Source: Dichetophora obliterata (taxonomy: Eukaryota; Arthropoda; Insecta; Diptera; Sciomyzidae). Taken from it: a stretch of 64,000 nucleotides of DNA. The notes under the pieces are model-generated. The model was not told the origin of the DNA, did not search any database, and was given only the letters and a program-made list of their open reading frames with translations. The position numbers were made by a program, and so were the translations under genes. Positions 1-12,731 of the stretch are shown one piece after another. The stretch's first letter is position 1, and every line of letters starts with the position of its first letter. The DNA lies in NCBI GenBank assembly GCA_963920525.1, contig OY986436.1, positions 182,465,496 to 182,529,495 of the forward strand. Reading direction: 5' to 3'.

Positions 1-2172
1 CAAGCAAAAATATAAAAACAAACCAAAAAAGTGAGCCTTGCAATCAAAAGAAAGTTTAAAAATTCTAGTAAATAAATTACAAATAAAAAATTTTTCTTTT
101 CAGGAAACATATTCCTGGGAAACTTTGGATTACCAAGGATATCAATCAAAAACAATTACAAAGATGTATATACAAACTGCTGCTGTCGCTGCTGCCATTG
201 CTGGTGTTGATAAAAAACCGTGTACTTTTATTATCGTGTGTGCTTTTGTTTTTATTTTTATAGCTGCAATTTAAGTGTCGTCATTAAATAAATTTATTCA
301 AAAATTGTGTTTTAAAATTGAAAAAAAAAATTTAGGCTAGAGTTCTAGGGGTTGGGCAAGATAAGCAGATTGGGGGGGGAGAAGTGAGTAAGCTAAAAAT
401 TTAATTTGTGTGAGCAGTTCAGGTACACGTTTTTCTTATGGACAAAACATGCATGGCAGATAGAGATACCAGATCACACGGATAAGAATCAGAGATGCAA
501 ACCTTATTATACTTTTACCTACCGCAAGAACATATGTAACAAGTTTTCTATGGATTTTTTAAGGAGAAATAACACGAAACGTGTTAGCGCTTGTGTTAAA
601 TAACACGTTATCTAACAGTTACGTGTCTAGCTGGGATGTTCGTTAGTTTGCTCGTAGAAAATAGAAATAAAAATGTTGTTCGTTCGCAGAATTTCTATTA
701 CCGAAATAACGAACAAATTAAAATATTAAATTCGTGCAATGCTCTGGTTATGAAACTGCTTTTTGACGTAGAATTACGTCTTACAGCTCGGTTTGTATGA
801 GGGTCATTTTCACAAATTTTTTTCAAGCACATTAAGGAAGTTTAGTTGACACTTTGGGGTATACCTACAGCCTTTAATATTCATCATACAAAGAACAAAT
901 ATATGCCAAAATATCAGTTAGAGTACGAATAAAACGAATATCTAACTTTGGATTTTGTCATTTTTTTAATAAATTCACAAAACAGCAAAATCTAAGAAGA
1001 AAAAATTCATATTTTCGTATGAGAAATACACAAGCTACTTCAGTAGCTGCTTTTGCTGTTGTTATTGTTGTTGTTCGTTTGGTTTGCAATCGTGTCGTTT
1101 GTTGTTGTGTTGCTTTTGTGATTGTTGTTATTAATATATATGTCAAATGTACATACATAAATACACATAACATGCTTTCGTTTTTGTCGTTTGTAATTGG
1201 TTTTGTTTATTTTCAGCAAGATAAATACAATAGAGAATGCAGATACATGTAAATACAGTCAGTATGTATGTAATACTACTACGCTGGTTTGGGCATGCGT
1301 TACTCATGCGTTGTGCTTTGAAAACTCTAATTTTTAAATACATCCCAGTGAACCAAAACTATCTATTTTGAATTCATTTACGAACTTTTTCGGGTGGAAG
1401 AATTCATTTTCGCCACTCATAAATGAACCCCTTTGGACTCATTCTTCATACTAAAATGCCTCTCAAAAGCAAACCTTTTTTTTCAGAAGTGAGTTAATAT
1501 AACAGTCATCATCATTGTTCATTTTTTTGTTGGGAAACGAATTAAAAAAAACTATTGAAAAGTTATTTTTCGGCACTCATAAATTAATCATTTTCTAAAC
1601 GTTTTTTCAAAAACGAACTATAGAAATGCACTTTTTAATAATTAACATTTTTTGTGGAATAAATTTTCACGAATTTAATCTTCTCTAGCAAGAACATTGA
1701 TCATACAAATAAAAAAAAAATAAATTTCACAAAAAAAATTCTATCCGAAAACGTACTCAAAACTATAACTTTACGCAAAACCGCATTTGGTTCAGTGGGG
1801 TACATACCATAATACATACAATAATAACGATTTTTCTGATATTTATTTCCATTTATTAAACATAACTTTGAATTACATTTAGTTTTAACCAACATAAAAA
1901 ATGAACAAAAACAACAGATTCATCACTAAAAATTTCAAACGAAAAGATTTTATAAAGTAAACCAAATTTTTACATGAATTTAATAGTGAGCTTTTAAGAT
2001 CAGGTAAGTTTGAAAAAGGCAATAACAACAACAACAAATTTGTTTTTGAATAATTTTTATTTAGAAGATTTGCTTTAAAATAGTTTTGAAAAATATGAAT
2101 TGAAAAAAAACAGAATATACGTCTATACTTACGATACTATCGAAACTGTGCCTTTTTTTATAAGCTTTTATT
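1..2172. other. AT-rich sequence without a recognised gene
   Basis: Short open frames here are low-complexity (for example a GTT/CAA-rich stretch near 1040-1130) and look like chance. A block at about 760-940 recurs at about 15200-15370 (shared words include ACGTCTTACAGC and TATGCCAAAATATCAGTTA), so it is a dispersed repeat. A second block at about 1973-2038 recurs at 13187-13260. Confidence 0.6.
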
Positions 2173-2975
2173 TAACTTGCTTCGTTCGTATGTATGTATG
2201 TCCGTCAAAACCTGAAAGCCGTTTTTCGACAACTTGTTGGTATCCGAAAATTAAGCTGAAATTTTTTGCCACAACCACTTTTACCGCCCACAAATCAATA
2301 AAAATGCTATATATCTAAAACTACTCGGTCGATTCAGCTGAAATTTTGGCAGTGAATTTTCTTCGAGTAGAGGATAATTAAGGAACATTTTTTCCACTCC
2401 CCCTTTTACCGCCCACAAATCCATGAAAATGCTATATCTGTAAAACTACGGGGCTGATTCAGCTGAAATTTAAACAATAAAGTTTCATCAGATAAAGTAT
2501 TGGGTTTATAAAAACATTTGGCCACACCCCATTTTACCGCCCACAAATCAATAAAAATGCTACATCTCCAAAACTACGGGGCTGATTCAGCTACAATTTT
2601 GGCAGTTAATTTCCATCAAGTAGAGGCTGGTTCAGGAAAAATTGGTGCCACACCCTCTTTTACCGCCCACATATAAATAAAAATCTCGATGTCCACGATC
2701 AGTTCGTTATACAGGTTTACTACACAATATCAGTGCCTTAAGCTTTTATACATAAATGTATTTGAAAAACTCTTAATTATATAAGCCCTTAGAACTTACC
2801 AATTTACGTACGCTTATATTATGATGATGAGTAACCAAGAGAGGGGTTCTTCTGCACCTAGAATATACCTACTATATACATATATGACAAATATAGTCAC
2901 TTAAATTTATTTTTTTCTTTTTAGTTCACGTCTTTTTTAAATAACAGACTTTTTTTAAAAAAAAATTTTTACTCT
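2173..2975 (+). repeat. Compound repeat: 125-bp tandem block followed by a dispersed unit
   Basis: The block opens with AACTTGCTTCGTTCG, then carries four units beginning TTTTACCGCCCACA at about 2279, 2404, 2532 and 2658, so the period is 125-128 bp. A dispersed unit follows (about 2700-2970) with TACAGGTTTACTACACAATA and GTACGCTTATATTATGATGA. The same order (TTCGTTCG lead, one CCGCCCACAAATCAATAAAA unit, then the dispersed unit) is found at 57295-58045, so both belong to one repeat family. No coding sequence is seen. Confidence 0.75.
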
Positions 2976-3448
2976 TCTTCTAAAGTTCATTAATTTTCGA
3001 ATAGCTCTTTCCTAAGGCCTTCTAAGAAAATATACCAATTCTACTCAAAGTCAGTCAAAGAAACATGAACTCTTCGCAAAAAAAAAACCATAAACTAAAA
3101 GTAAAACTTGTGTAATTAGAAAATGTTTCGCTATTTGCAAATAAAAAAGGCCACAACCAAACTGCGCGCCATAAAAATATATACAGGCAAAGTAGCACAC
3201 ATAAGCACACACACATAAACTAAGGCGCAAACGCACGCACAAGTGTGACCGCAACGTATGATTAAGCAACAAATGGAAAAATAAAAGTAAAAATTAAAGA
3301 ACTCTAGTAACCTAGTTTCGTCATTTTCCATGGAGGAGATCATAAAAAATGGCAACAAACAAAACAACAACTCAGAATAAAATCAGCCACAACATATTGG
3401 CAACAAATTAAATAAAAAGAAAAAAATTTATATAACAAGAGTGCAAAT

Positions 3449-3646
3449 ATGGTTACGAAATACGACGATGATGCGAACTTCCAGCGCAATAATGTGTCCA
3501 GAATATGGTGCGGACCACAGAATCAGCCTAGACAGCAACCAAAGGCGGACAAACTACCCAGTTGGAAAATGAGCCCTGCTGGCAACATGCCCCGCAAGGA
3601 CAGGAGACATGCTCGCCTCCATACCCGCATAGACATGCCGTCCTAG
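3449..3646 (+). other. 65-codon open frame, unrecognised
   Basis: An ATG in a good context (CAAATATGG) opens a frame rich in Arg, Pro and Gln, with GPQNQPRQQPKADK near its middle and a TAG stop. It is less AT-rich than its surroundings. It could be a short exon, a transposon scrap or chance; I recognise no family and see no clear splice sites. Confidence 0.2.
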
Positions 3647-3884
3647 GACATGCCTATACAAAAAAGATATAAGTGGGTATGGAGCATGTCAGCTGAATAT
3701 CCAAGTAATGTTGCCGGCAGTTGAAATCATTAAGAATAAACGTACGAGCACAGAGTAAGAAAAATAGCGCATTCGCTTTGTTAATATAAACAATAAATGC
3801 AAAATACAGAATGAAATCACTAAAAAAAACAGAACAAACTAAAAAAAAAATCAAAACTAAACTAAAAGCCATTATGTAAACAAA

Positions 3885-3985
3885 ATTATATCTCTGATGG
3901 GATTTGAACACTCAACCCAAGATTACAAAATACATGAATAAAAACTAAGGCCCTAGCCATCTGAGCCATTCGCACTGATGTGATT
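3885..3985 (-). repeat. tRNA-like SINE head (second, unrelated SINE type)
   Basis: On the minus strand an A-box-like TGGCTCAGATGGCTAGGGC is followed about 50 nt later by a B-box-like TGTTCAAATCCC, then AT-rich sequence. The spacing and the poor acceptor-stem pairing argue against a functional tRNA and for a tRNA-derived SINE or pseudo-tRNA. Only one copy is seen. Confidence 0.4.
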
Positions 3986-4331
3986 TTGTTGAAATAATAT
4001 ACTTAATCGTTCGACGAAAACACAAGGTGTCGGATAATTACAACAATCATGAAAATATTGAAGTTGTTGTCCCTTAAAATTAAACGAAAATTTTTCATTA
4101 GCAAACATGATACTTTATTATATATAGTTGTTTTTATACTTATATTGAATGTATTTATAACTTATTTCTTACTGTACTGATGCTTTTTGTTTAGAAACAA
4201 TAAGAATTCACCTTACCTAAAAGTAAAGAAGAAGTTTTAAAAATAGCATTAAAACTATAACCTGCCACATTCCTTACATCGGCAGGCCTGCTTTGTTTTT
4301 CATCTGGGTAACATAACTTAAGTAACGATTA

Positions 4332-5823
4332 GGTATGTCAATCCCAAAATCCCGGGATCTCGGTATCCCGAGATTTTTTAAGACCCAAATATCTCGGGAT
4401 TATTCGATTCGAATTCCGGGATTGTTGAAATCAATTTTCTTTAAACCTAATAAAATTGTTCAAACTACCATCAAAAATGTCCCCCTTTCAACAATCAACG
4501 ATCGAACTAACAAGCGGTGCTTCTACTCTGCAGGTCTTATATGCAATAAATTAAGGTCTAAGTTCGGGGATACCACCATTAATGCTTTAATTTCTTAAAG
4601 ATCATATTTTGATCAAAAGAAGGAATAATTTTGCTGAGCTCTAAAAAGAAAGGGTGTTGTATTTATTTTTTATTTAAATATATTGACTTTTTTATTTTAA
4701 TTAAAGTATACTATAGCATATAATTAAAGGGAGGTTTAAGGATAAAGCTATTAAATCTAAGGCATATTTTAGATGTATTCTAAAAAATTTTATTACATCC
4801 ACAAAAAGTTTCATTTGCATGTTAATTTTACATCATCAGCGTCTCCAGATCGCCTGAAAACAAAATGCTTTCGAAAAAAGACTCTTAAATGCACATCTTT
4901 TACCAAAATGGAAAATTTAGGAAATTATGAAGCGTGGAAAAAAGTGGAAAAAATTGACATTATTTTTGACCATATTGTTGCGTGTAAAACCTAGACAAAT
5001 TCTCCAAAGACACTCATTTAGGTAAAATTGGGTAAAAGATGTGTAGAATTACAATACATACAGATTAAAAAAAATATTAATTGGTCGATTAGTTTGTTTG
5101 CAGGAGTGTACCCAGTTTTGAAAAAGTATGTTTCAAGAATAACGTGTCTAAAGTTACTCTGCTTAGTTAAATTTACTCTGGTGCACCAGGTTTTAAGCGC
5201 TGTAGAATCTGTATTATAAGCGGATTTGATTTATTGAAGGATAATTGAACAGTAATCAATCTAAAATAAATTAAATTTTCAAAAGTTTTTGCTTAAATAG
5301 TGATTTAAAATAATTTTATGCAGGCAGTTACTGCTAAACCATATATATGTATTTGTACATGTTGTACATTACTGATTGTCAAATTTAATGTTCTTTTTTT
5401 TTTTTAATTCGTACAAATTGTACTTCTTTGGTATATAAATTTGATACAGAATATGAACTATAATAGAATAAAAGTGAATGTGTTGAACTTTTTGGCAAAA
5501 AAAATAAATGGTATTGTATTTTCAGATCCCGAAAATCCTTGGATCGAAAAAACTCCAAAAATTGACATCCCTAGTAACAATGTACAGTGGACAATCCCAT
5601 TAAAAGTTATCCAGAAACAATTTTGTTTTTAAACGATATGGGATGCAAGAACGAGCAAAAACTTTTATTGCAAGTGGTGGTCTATTTTGACCCCCTTTGA
5701 AGTTATGGACTAATTTAGTGTTTTCCGTTTAGTGATCCCGAAATCCCGGGATTTTATGCCTTATAATCACGGGACTGTCGGGACTGGAAAAAGTCCGAGA
5801 GCCCGGGATTGGAAGCCTTATTG
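4332..5823 (+). mobile_element. Degenerate hAT-like DNA transposon with CCCGGGAT-rich ends
   Basis: The left end (GTATGTCAATCCC...TCCCGGGATC) and the inverted right end (AGGCTTCCAATCCCGGGCTC) form an imperfect TIR rich in CCCGGGAT motifs, which also repeat beneath each end. Near 4510-4590 the plus strand encodes CFYSAGLICNKLRSKFGD, which resembles the C-terminal dimerisation region of hAT transposases (pattern S-A-G-L-I). Other open pieces at 4773-4994 and 5441-5632 have no recognisable domain. No clean 8-bp duplication is seen, so this is probably an old internally deleted copy. Confidence 0.5.
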
Positions 5824-7847
5824 ACCACGTCTTTTATGTATAGTTCAAGCCCATTATGCTTGATTTTTGATCTCCATGAATAAAATGAGTCACAAAGCTA
5901 CCTAATCACCTTGAGCACTGACACACACTTCCATTCGTTCGTTACATTCGAAGAACTCTTTAAAATAAACTTTTGTTTTTCGAACAGTGATAAGCATAGT
6001 TTTTGCGGTCGCACGTGCTAAATTCTGAGAAAAATATTCATAATGGGCAAAAACAATTCCCCAAAAATTAAGCAAACAATACTGTAACTGCATTTATATG
6101 CGACAACACGATCAATGACAGTGGTCGACAGTGCATTTACATATGTCATGACAGCAAAGTGTTCATAGTGTATTTATGAAGATCTGGAAATTTTAAATAT
6201 TTCTCAGCAACCAAAACAATTGGCTAAAAAATCAATAAATTTTGCTTCTGGCCTGAATGATTGACAATTGTTTCTGTCAAGCATTTGTGATCGGCTAAAA
6301 TGAATTGAGGCATAAATGTCAATACAGTAATCAACGCCTTCGTCATTTTTGTCATTTGTGTTGATATGGTTGATGACGACTATTTTCGTTTTGTCTTCTT
6401 TTAATGTCTGCCGCATGTCTGCTGCCACTTATTCACAAAAATACTTGTGCCAAATTATTGTTGCTTTGTTTTATTTAATTTGTTTTGTTATTGAGTTGAT
6501 TTACATGAGTGACTCATGGTGTTTTGTTCTTGCTAGTTTTTTAAAAATAATATTTATTTGAATTATTTACCTATATAAAGATAATGTTGTCAAAAAATAA
6601 ACAATCGCATGTTACTGAGTTATAGCCGCAATACTTAATTTTTTGTATGATTTTCATCTTTTTTTTTCCTCGGTTTCACATACATACACATATTGCTAAT
6701 TGTTTTTTGATTTAAAACTTAAATTAAAACTACACCTCATTGCACTTAAGCCTTATTCGAACATCTGGTATTAAGTAAAAAGCGCTAATTACTCAACTTT
6801 TACTCATAATTGCCAAAAAACCCACACACTCTAACAAAAGACAATGAGTGCATTAAAACCATTAAAAACTGTAATTAAGATTACTTATCTTGGATATCAC
6901 ATTGCTTCAATTGACACTTAATTGTATTAAGAAGCGATATAACGTCTTAACAATTCGTTTTTTACTGTTCTCAGGGGCTTCCTACTAAATCATGTTCTCA
7001 AGAAACTCATTAAAAAGTTTTTAAATCGGAGCTAATTAAGTGCTTGTGTAGTCTTTTCACTGAAGATTATGGAGCGAACCTTCACATGGCATCGTTTCTG
7101 ACTGCCTCAACATGGCGAGGTGTCATCATCATCCTTGTGGAATCGTAACAAGTCGACTCTGGCGGCGGGTCTCCTAAGCTTAAATAGATTAGTAGTCGGA
7201 TTTGAAGCCCATCCATAAAAATCAATTTCAATTCAACTCGAATTGAAACCAAATATTTTAGGAAATGCGTTGCGATAAGCAATTTACAACAGCTGCCATG
7301 CGGTGAAGCACGACTTTGGTTTCGGATTTGTAATAGGTAAGAGACTACGGCGTCACGTTCTACGATCAACACCTATGAACAAAGGACCTGTTATAATCCG
7401 CATCTAGCCTAAATTTTTGAAGCGAAGCTTTCCGTAGAAAGAATATAATATTATATACATATATTTTTTTAGCAGTACACGGAGAGAATTTAATGTTTAA
7501 ATATGTTCAAAAAAAATGTAAACATGCTTAATTTATTTATGTATTTTATTTATTAAAACTTACACAATAATACAATTATAATATATTTGTTAAAATTATT
7601 GAGCACTAGCCATGTAAACATTTTCTTTGTGTGATTTTATTTAATTATCAGACAAAATAAAAATTTCGATGGCAATAAGATTCCATCACTTCTAAAATTT
7701 TTCATTTTTAAATTTTGTACCTTGTTCACTTGTAAAAGCATAAAAGTCCTTTAATCTTCGTTATTGAGATATTTGTTGTGTGGTTCGGATTTTCGTAAGT
7801 TACTAATTAATTCAAATTTTTTGCTGAGTCTTATTGAAACAGCTAAT
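5824..7847. other. AT-rich sequence, no recognised gene
   Basis: A less AT-rich island at 7082-7372 has a 96-codon minus-strand frame ending TPRHVEAVRNDAM, which may be a retrotransposon scrap, but no domain is recognised. I see nothing else of note. Confidence 0.5.
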
Positions 7848-8115
7848 ATCATGGAAACCTTCAATATTCCTCTAGAAATCTATCGAACCCATAAAGGTGA
7901 CGAACCTAAGAGCTGGCCGAGTCCCATTGAAATATTTGATATCCTGAAAACCTGTAATATTCCCCTAGGAACCTAGAGAATCCATAAAAAGCCAATAACT
8001 CACCTAGAAGCTGGCTTTATCCTATCGGTATCTGGAAACTTTTAATATACTATCTCTGGGAACCAATTAAACCCATGAAAGTGCCAATGACACACCTAGA
8101 AGCTTTTTATCAAAA
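7848..8115 (+). repeat. Diverged tandem repeat, about 85-95 bp unit, three copies
   Basis: Three successive units share GAAACCTTCAATATTCC or GAAAACCTGTAATATTCC, then a CTAG(A/G)AA word, a CCCATAAA-type word and a CACCTAGAAGCT-type end. They are diverged and have no sustained open frame. Confidence 0.55.
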
Positions 8116-8633
8116 CTAGCTTATTCCAAGGTTTGTTCATCAAAACTCTTGTATTCCAAAAGTAATTTTCAAAACCCTTTTTTCATTCTTAAGGTTAAAA
8201 GAGTATAAAGTGGATGAACATTTAAAATAATCAATTTTGCACACGAATAAAAAAATTCTCTGCTCGTGGCATCAACTTTAAAAAGTTTATTTCGTTTCTT
8301 TTACAATCCTCAAAAGTGGAATAGAAGAATTTTGATTCTATATCCCACAAATTCATATTTTTATTATTTTTTTTCTATTTCTATTATTCTATTTTTTAAT
8401 TTTTTTCCACCAATATTTTTTTGCCTCTTCACCTCTCCTATCTGCCTATCTCATTTCACCTTTCTGCCACTCTTCTGGGGTTCTCTCTTCAAAAATCTGT
8501 CGTTTTGAATCTGTAATTTTTCGTGATTTTCATCCAAGCAAATCAACAAAACGATATATAAAAAGCATCGCTTCAAAATAATATCCTTTTTTCGCTCTCC
8601 CTGTTGCACTTCAAAAAAGAGTCAGAGAGCTAA

Positions 8634-8761
8634 CCATTTTTCAGAATGAAACACCTTCGGTTGTTGTAGAGATCTTTTATAATAGCAAACAATATTGGCA
8701 GAATTTTTATGCTGTGAAAAGATCTTCCTACGCATTCGCTATTTACCCAGTCAAATGCCTT
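8634..8761 (-). pseudogene. Fragment of a non-LTR retrotransposon reverse transcriptase
   Basis: The minus strand reads KAFDWVNSECVGRSF and then IKDLYNNRRC over about 43 codons. KAFDxVN with a downstream IxxLYxN motif is the RT domain 3 region (catalytic Asp in AFD) of many LINEs. Upstream sequence (8762-8900) keeps a weak protein-like frame. It is an isolated, very degraded scrap. Confidence 0.5.
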
Positions 8762-10242
8762 CTCAAAATATCTGTGTCGATATTCAAGAATCGCTTAAGT
8801 TGACGTAAGACAGAACTGAGTTATTGATGATGCTGTGTTCCACGCATAAAGTTCTATAAACATACAAAATCTGGAGCTTTTAGTATGACCCCAGGCAAAG
8901 TTATGACAAGAAAACAAAAGAGCCTTTCATATAACTTATTCGGCGATTGAAAACTTTGAAGCAAGATTTCTCAAGACTTTAAAATCAGACTTAAGCTGTT
9001 ATTGCTTATCGAAATTGCTGATTGCTGAATCAGCCCAACCATGAAAGTTTTCTCCTAAGGAATCAGATAAAGGAGTTTTTATTTTTAAGATAGCAGTTAA
9101 AGACATCACATTTTTCACTTATGATTCATATGAACAAATATATTTAGTATCCGAACGAAACCAGAATTTTGGCCGAAACCGAAACTGGTTATTAATATGA
9201 AAATTTAAGTTTTTACAAATAATTTTTTTTAATTAAAAGGAAACAAAAGTACTTTCATACACATTAGAAAAAATGTAATATAAAAAGTATTTATGAATAT
9301 AAAAGTTTATAATAATTAATTGAAGTTTACTATAATCAAGGTATATTAATCCATGTACTATAAATAAACTGTCAGTCAAGGGAGTTTAATGTCAAACAGA
9401 GGAAATGACAATAAGCAATGTTGCTTCTGTGCTAAAGACAAAAAAAAGGCATTTTATTTTTTAATGACACAACTAATTTACATTAATTTTCAAGATTTTG
9501 GAAATCTTTGAAAGAAAATATTTGCAAATATAAATTTACATATATTAACCCCATGGCAATTTTTATGTTCATTTTTTAAAATATTTTTTCAATTAAGTAA
9601 GGTAAGTAAGTAAGGCCAATATGCGAAATTCAACATTTTGCACTATTAACACATCAAGCACAGTAACAAGAAAAATGCTGTATTTAAAACAATAAAAAAC
9701 TGCAAACTTAGGAAAAAATATTTTAAGAAAAGTTGGAGCTAAATTTTAAAAAATACCCTTATTTGTTTGTGTCGGCTTACATTACTTGGTTTTGGCATCT
9801 CTAAAAAGCCCGCAGCGCAGTCGCTTCTTATATTACCTGGGTTAATATACCTTAACTATAATAATAAATGAGATAATTTTTATTTTCTTTTTTATTGCAA
9901 AAACATTGCATACTTTATATCTTCAGTACACACTCAAAATAGTATGCACCTACATTGGCGTCGGAAGCGGGGGAAAGGGGGGCAGTTGCCCCTCCCCCCA
10001 CTTTTTTAGCTAGATAAACAATTTAAAAGGAAAACTTCAAAAGTTATTCAAAATATCAGTTTTTTTTACAACGATAATATTTTTGTAGTATATATTTTCC
10101 TCTTCTTTCTCTCTTCTTCATAAGCATGCTTGCGGATAACCATTTTCTTTCTCTGTGTTTGCAAAAAGATAGAACAAAATCTAGAGTTTCTATTGCAAAC
10201 CCACCACTTCAGTTTAAAAGCACCCTTAAGTATGTAGCTTAA

Positions 10243-10666
10243 AGGCTGGATTACCCAAGAGTAAGGTAACGTAGCGCGACGTTGCCAATTGTCAAGTTAA
10301 AATCTGTTTTATGATAAATGTGTACAAGTCGTTACCGAAATCGTAACGTGGCATGACGCAGCGTAGAAGTCTGTATAAAATAGATTTATACGCAACGTTA
10401 CGATTTTTGACAGTTCTACAGCTGTGTTACAAGCGAAAAAGTGTTTAACTTCACATTTTTGTAAATTTTAATACTATATAAGAAAGGATGCAATCTTTTG
10501 TTGGCGAGGAGAAGCAAATAAGCCAACTAGAATAAAATGAGTGCCCTGCACTACGGCGCCTGCACTACGTTGGATTACGATTTCGGTAATCGCTTATCCT
10601 CGAGGCAACGTCGCACTACGCTACATCCCGCTGCGCCACCTCACGTTACGCTTGGGTAATCAAGCC
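10243..10666 (+). mobile_element. TTAA-flanked foldback MITE, copy 1
   Basis: The element begins AGGCTGGATTACCCAAG and ends with the inverse of GGCTTGATTACCCAAGCG, flanked by TTAA at 10239-10242 and 10667-10670. Long subterminal inverted repeats (GTAACGTAGCGCGACGTTGCC and its partner) can fold most of it into a hairpin. There is no coding capacity. The TTAA target suggests mobilisation by a piggyBac-type transposase. Confidence 0.75.
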
Positions 10667-10670
10667 TTAA

Positions 10671-11085
10671 AGGCTGGATTACCCAAGCGTAAGGTAACGT
10701 AGCGCGACGTTGCCAATTGTCAAGCTAAAATCTGCTTAATGATAAATGTGTACAAGTCGTTACCGAAATCGTAACGTGGCGTGACGCAGCGTAGAAGTCT
10801 GTAGAAAATAGATTTCTACGCAACGTTACGATTTTTGACAGTTCGACAAGCGAAAAAATATGTTTAACTTTACATTTTTGTAAATTTTAATACTATATAA
10901 GAAAGGATGCAATCTTTTGTTGACGAAGAGAAGTAAATAAGCCAACTATAATAAAATGAGTGCCCTGCACTACGGCGCCTGCACTACGTTGGATTACGAT
11001 TTCAGTAATCGCTTATCCTCGAGGCAACGTCGCACTACGCTACATCCCGCTGCGCCACCTCACGTTACGCTTGGGTAATCAAGCC
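10671..11085 (+). mobile_element. TTAA-flanked foldback MITE, copy 2, directly abutting copy 1
   Basis: This is a near-identical, same-orientation copy of the preceding element, sharing the middle TTAA (10667-10670) and ending at TTAA 11086-11089. Small indels separate the two, for example near 10847 versus 10421. Confidence 0.75.
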
Positions 11086-11136
11086 TTAATGCTTGTTAAT
11101 TTTGCAACTCTGGTAAGAAAAAATTTGACATGTTCT

Positions 11137-11992
11137 TAGGGGCTTTCCATATAGGGCTGTTCACATTTCAAACCGCCATCAAATCGATCATCAAATGATT
11201 TGACAATTGATTTGACCAACAGAATTTGTATGGATTTGATGGCGATTTGACGAGTGTGAACACTTATCAAATCGTTGGTCAAATCGTTTGATGAAAATCA
11301 AAATTTTTTGATTTTTTTGCTGATTTGCCGAACGATTTGACCAGTGTGAACACTCGTCAAATCGTGTAGTACGATTTTGTCAGATCAAAAAAGTTTTCAA
11401 CCTGTGCACATCGCGGCAAAAGAAGGAGCGGAAGAAAATAATATCAAAATAATAATAAATAACTGTTGCAAACAATTTATAATAATTTATAAAATAATTT
11501 CTTCTTCTTCCAATACGATTTTAATAACAAAAGGTATTAAAATTTTTCCGTCATCGCGATGTGCTTACTTCGGTGTTCAAGATAAAATGAAATTTGACGA
11601 AAAATTTGAAGAATCAGAACACTTCTGTGGTCAAACGATTTGACAAATGATTTGATGAGCGGTTTGAAATGTGAACAGCACTTATTGGACGACATGTTGT
11701 ACGATAAGTTAGATGGAAAACTAATGGGACTATTTGATTGAGCGTTCGAACGATCCAACTTGTAAAGCAACATCATTAATTGCAAGCTCTCGAGCAGAAC
11801 ACATCCGGCTAATAGCTAAGCAACTTTTAGATGCCCTAACAATTGAGCAGTAATTTTACATAGTTGTACAATATTGTACAATCGGCAGAAAAAAACCAAA
11901 AATTTCGACTTTCGTTTTAGCTTACGCATGGTACTACATGTTGTACAATCTGCCATGTTGGTCCAATGTTTTGGACCATGCGAAAGCCCCTA
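11137..11992. mobile_element. Foldback MITE interrupted by another MITE
   Basis: TAGGGGCTTTCCCAT-like ends pair: TAGGGGCTTTC at 11137-11147 is matched by GAAAGCCCCTA at 11982-11992. Just inside, TTGGAC...ACATGTTGTAC words occur in both arms. The element at 11156-11679 splits the left arm. Confidence 0.5.
11156..11679. mobile_element. 524-bp TIR MITE with GATTTG/CAAATC repeats
   Basis: GCTGTTCACATTTCAAACCG at 11156 is inverted at the right end (21 of 21 bp, 11659-11679). Internally GTGTGAACAC and CAAATCG words repeat in both orientations, giving nested hairpins. The internal open frame 11377-11643 looks incidental. Confidence 0.65.
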
Positions 11993-12182
11993 CTGTGAAT
12001 AAGCTGATGAAAATCCACCTCGATGCTTTGAACAAACATCAAGTCCGGTTCCTTCAGTATAGTTACCATTATATGATCGGCTACGAAAAGATTATTTCGA
12101 AATTTTTGATCTTCTCTCAAATGAGATAACGGCTAGATTCGATCAAACAGGTTGATATTTGACTTTTTTTTTTATTCATACC

Positions 12183-12240
12183 AGCTTCACTCAACCGATT
12201 CACTTTGATTTAACATTCGGTGAGTCGGTTGAGTGAAGCT
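12183..12240. repeat. Short perfect hairpin
   Basis: AGCTTCACTCAACCGATTCAC (12183-12203) pairs with 12220-12240 in 20 of 21 positions across a 16-nt loop. It lies inside the hAT element and may be a tiny MITE remnant. Confidence 0.6.
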
Positions 12241-12288
12241 AGTGTAAACTGGCACTTTGTAAATCTTATTGTACATTTAAGCAGATCT

Positions 12289-12731
12289 TGACACTCTGGA
12301 ATCGTTGGAAAATATTGTAATCGAAGCCTTCAACGGAAAAGTGCCTTCTGAACAAAATCTAAAAACAAAACTAGATCTTTATGCAGATGAAATTGCTGAA
12401 GCAATTGCCTGGCCAAACACCTTGAAATTGTAGTGGCATTGCATCCCAATTTGCGAAAAATTCGGATACTGTAAAAAAACTATTAAATGAAGTTGAAAAA
12501 CTTATTGCTTTGCTTTTGACTGTGCCTGCATCAGCAGCTTCATCTGAGCGTTCTTTTAGTGCACTAAGACGACTTAAGACGTATCTTCGAGCAACTATGA
12601 CACAGAAACGACTCACTCATGCAGCACTTATACACATTCACAAAGATAAAACCGAAGAATTGAATTCGATGGAGGTGGTGAAAGAGTTTGTTTCTCGCAA
12701 GGACAGAAAGAAACATTTTGGAATAATTTAA
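12289..12731 (+). pseudogene. hAT transposase C-terminal remnant
   Basis: The first part (12289-12429) reads DTLESLENIVIEAFNGKVPS and then LYADEIAEAIAWP. After a frame change, 12510-12731 reads LLTVPASAASSERSFSALRR, which is the hAT C-terminal dimerisation motif, followed by LKTYLRATMTQKRL and a normal stop. The order and wording fit zinc-finger MYM-type-1-like hAT transposases. At least one frameshift and the missing N-terminus make it dead. Confidence 0.75.

Noticed and set aside
1019..1252. Open frames on both strands near 1.0-1.3 kb
   Set aside because: They come from GTT/CAA-rich low-complexity DNA and show no domain or splice context.
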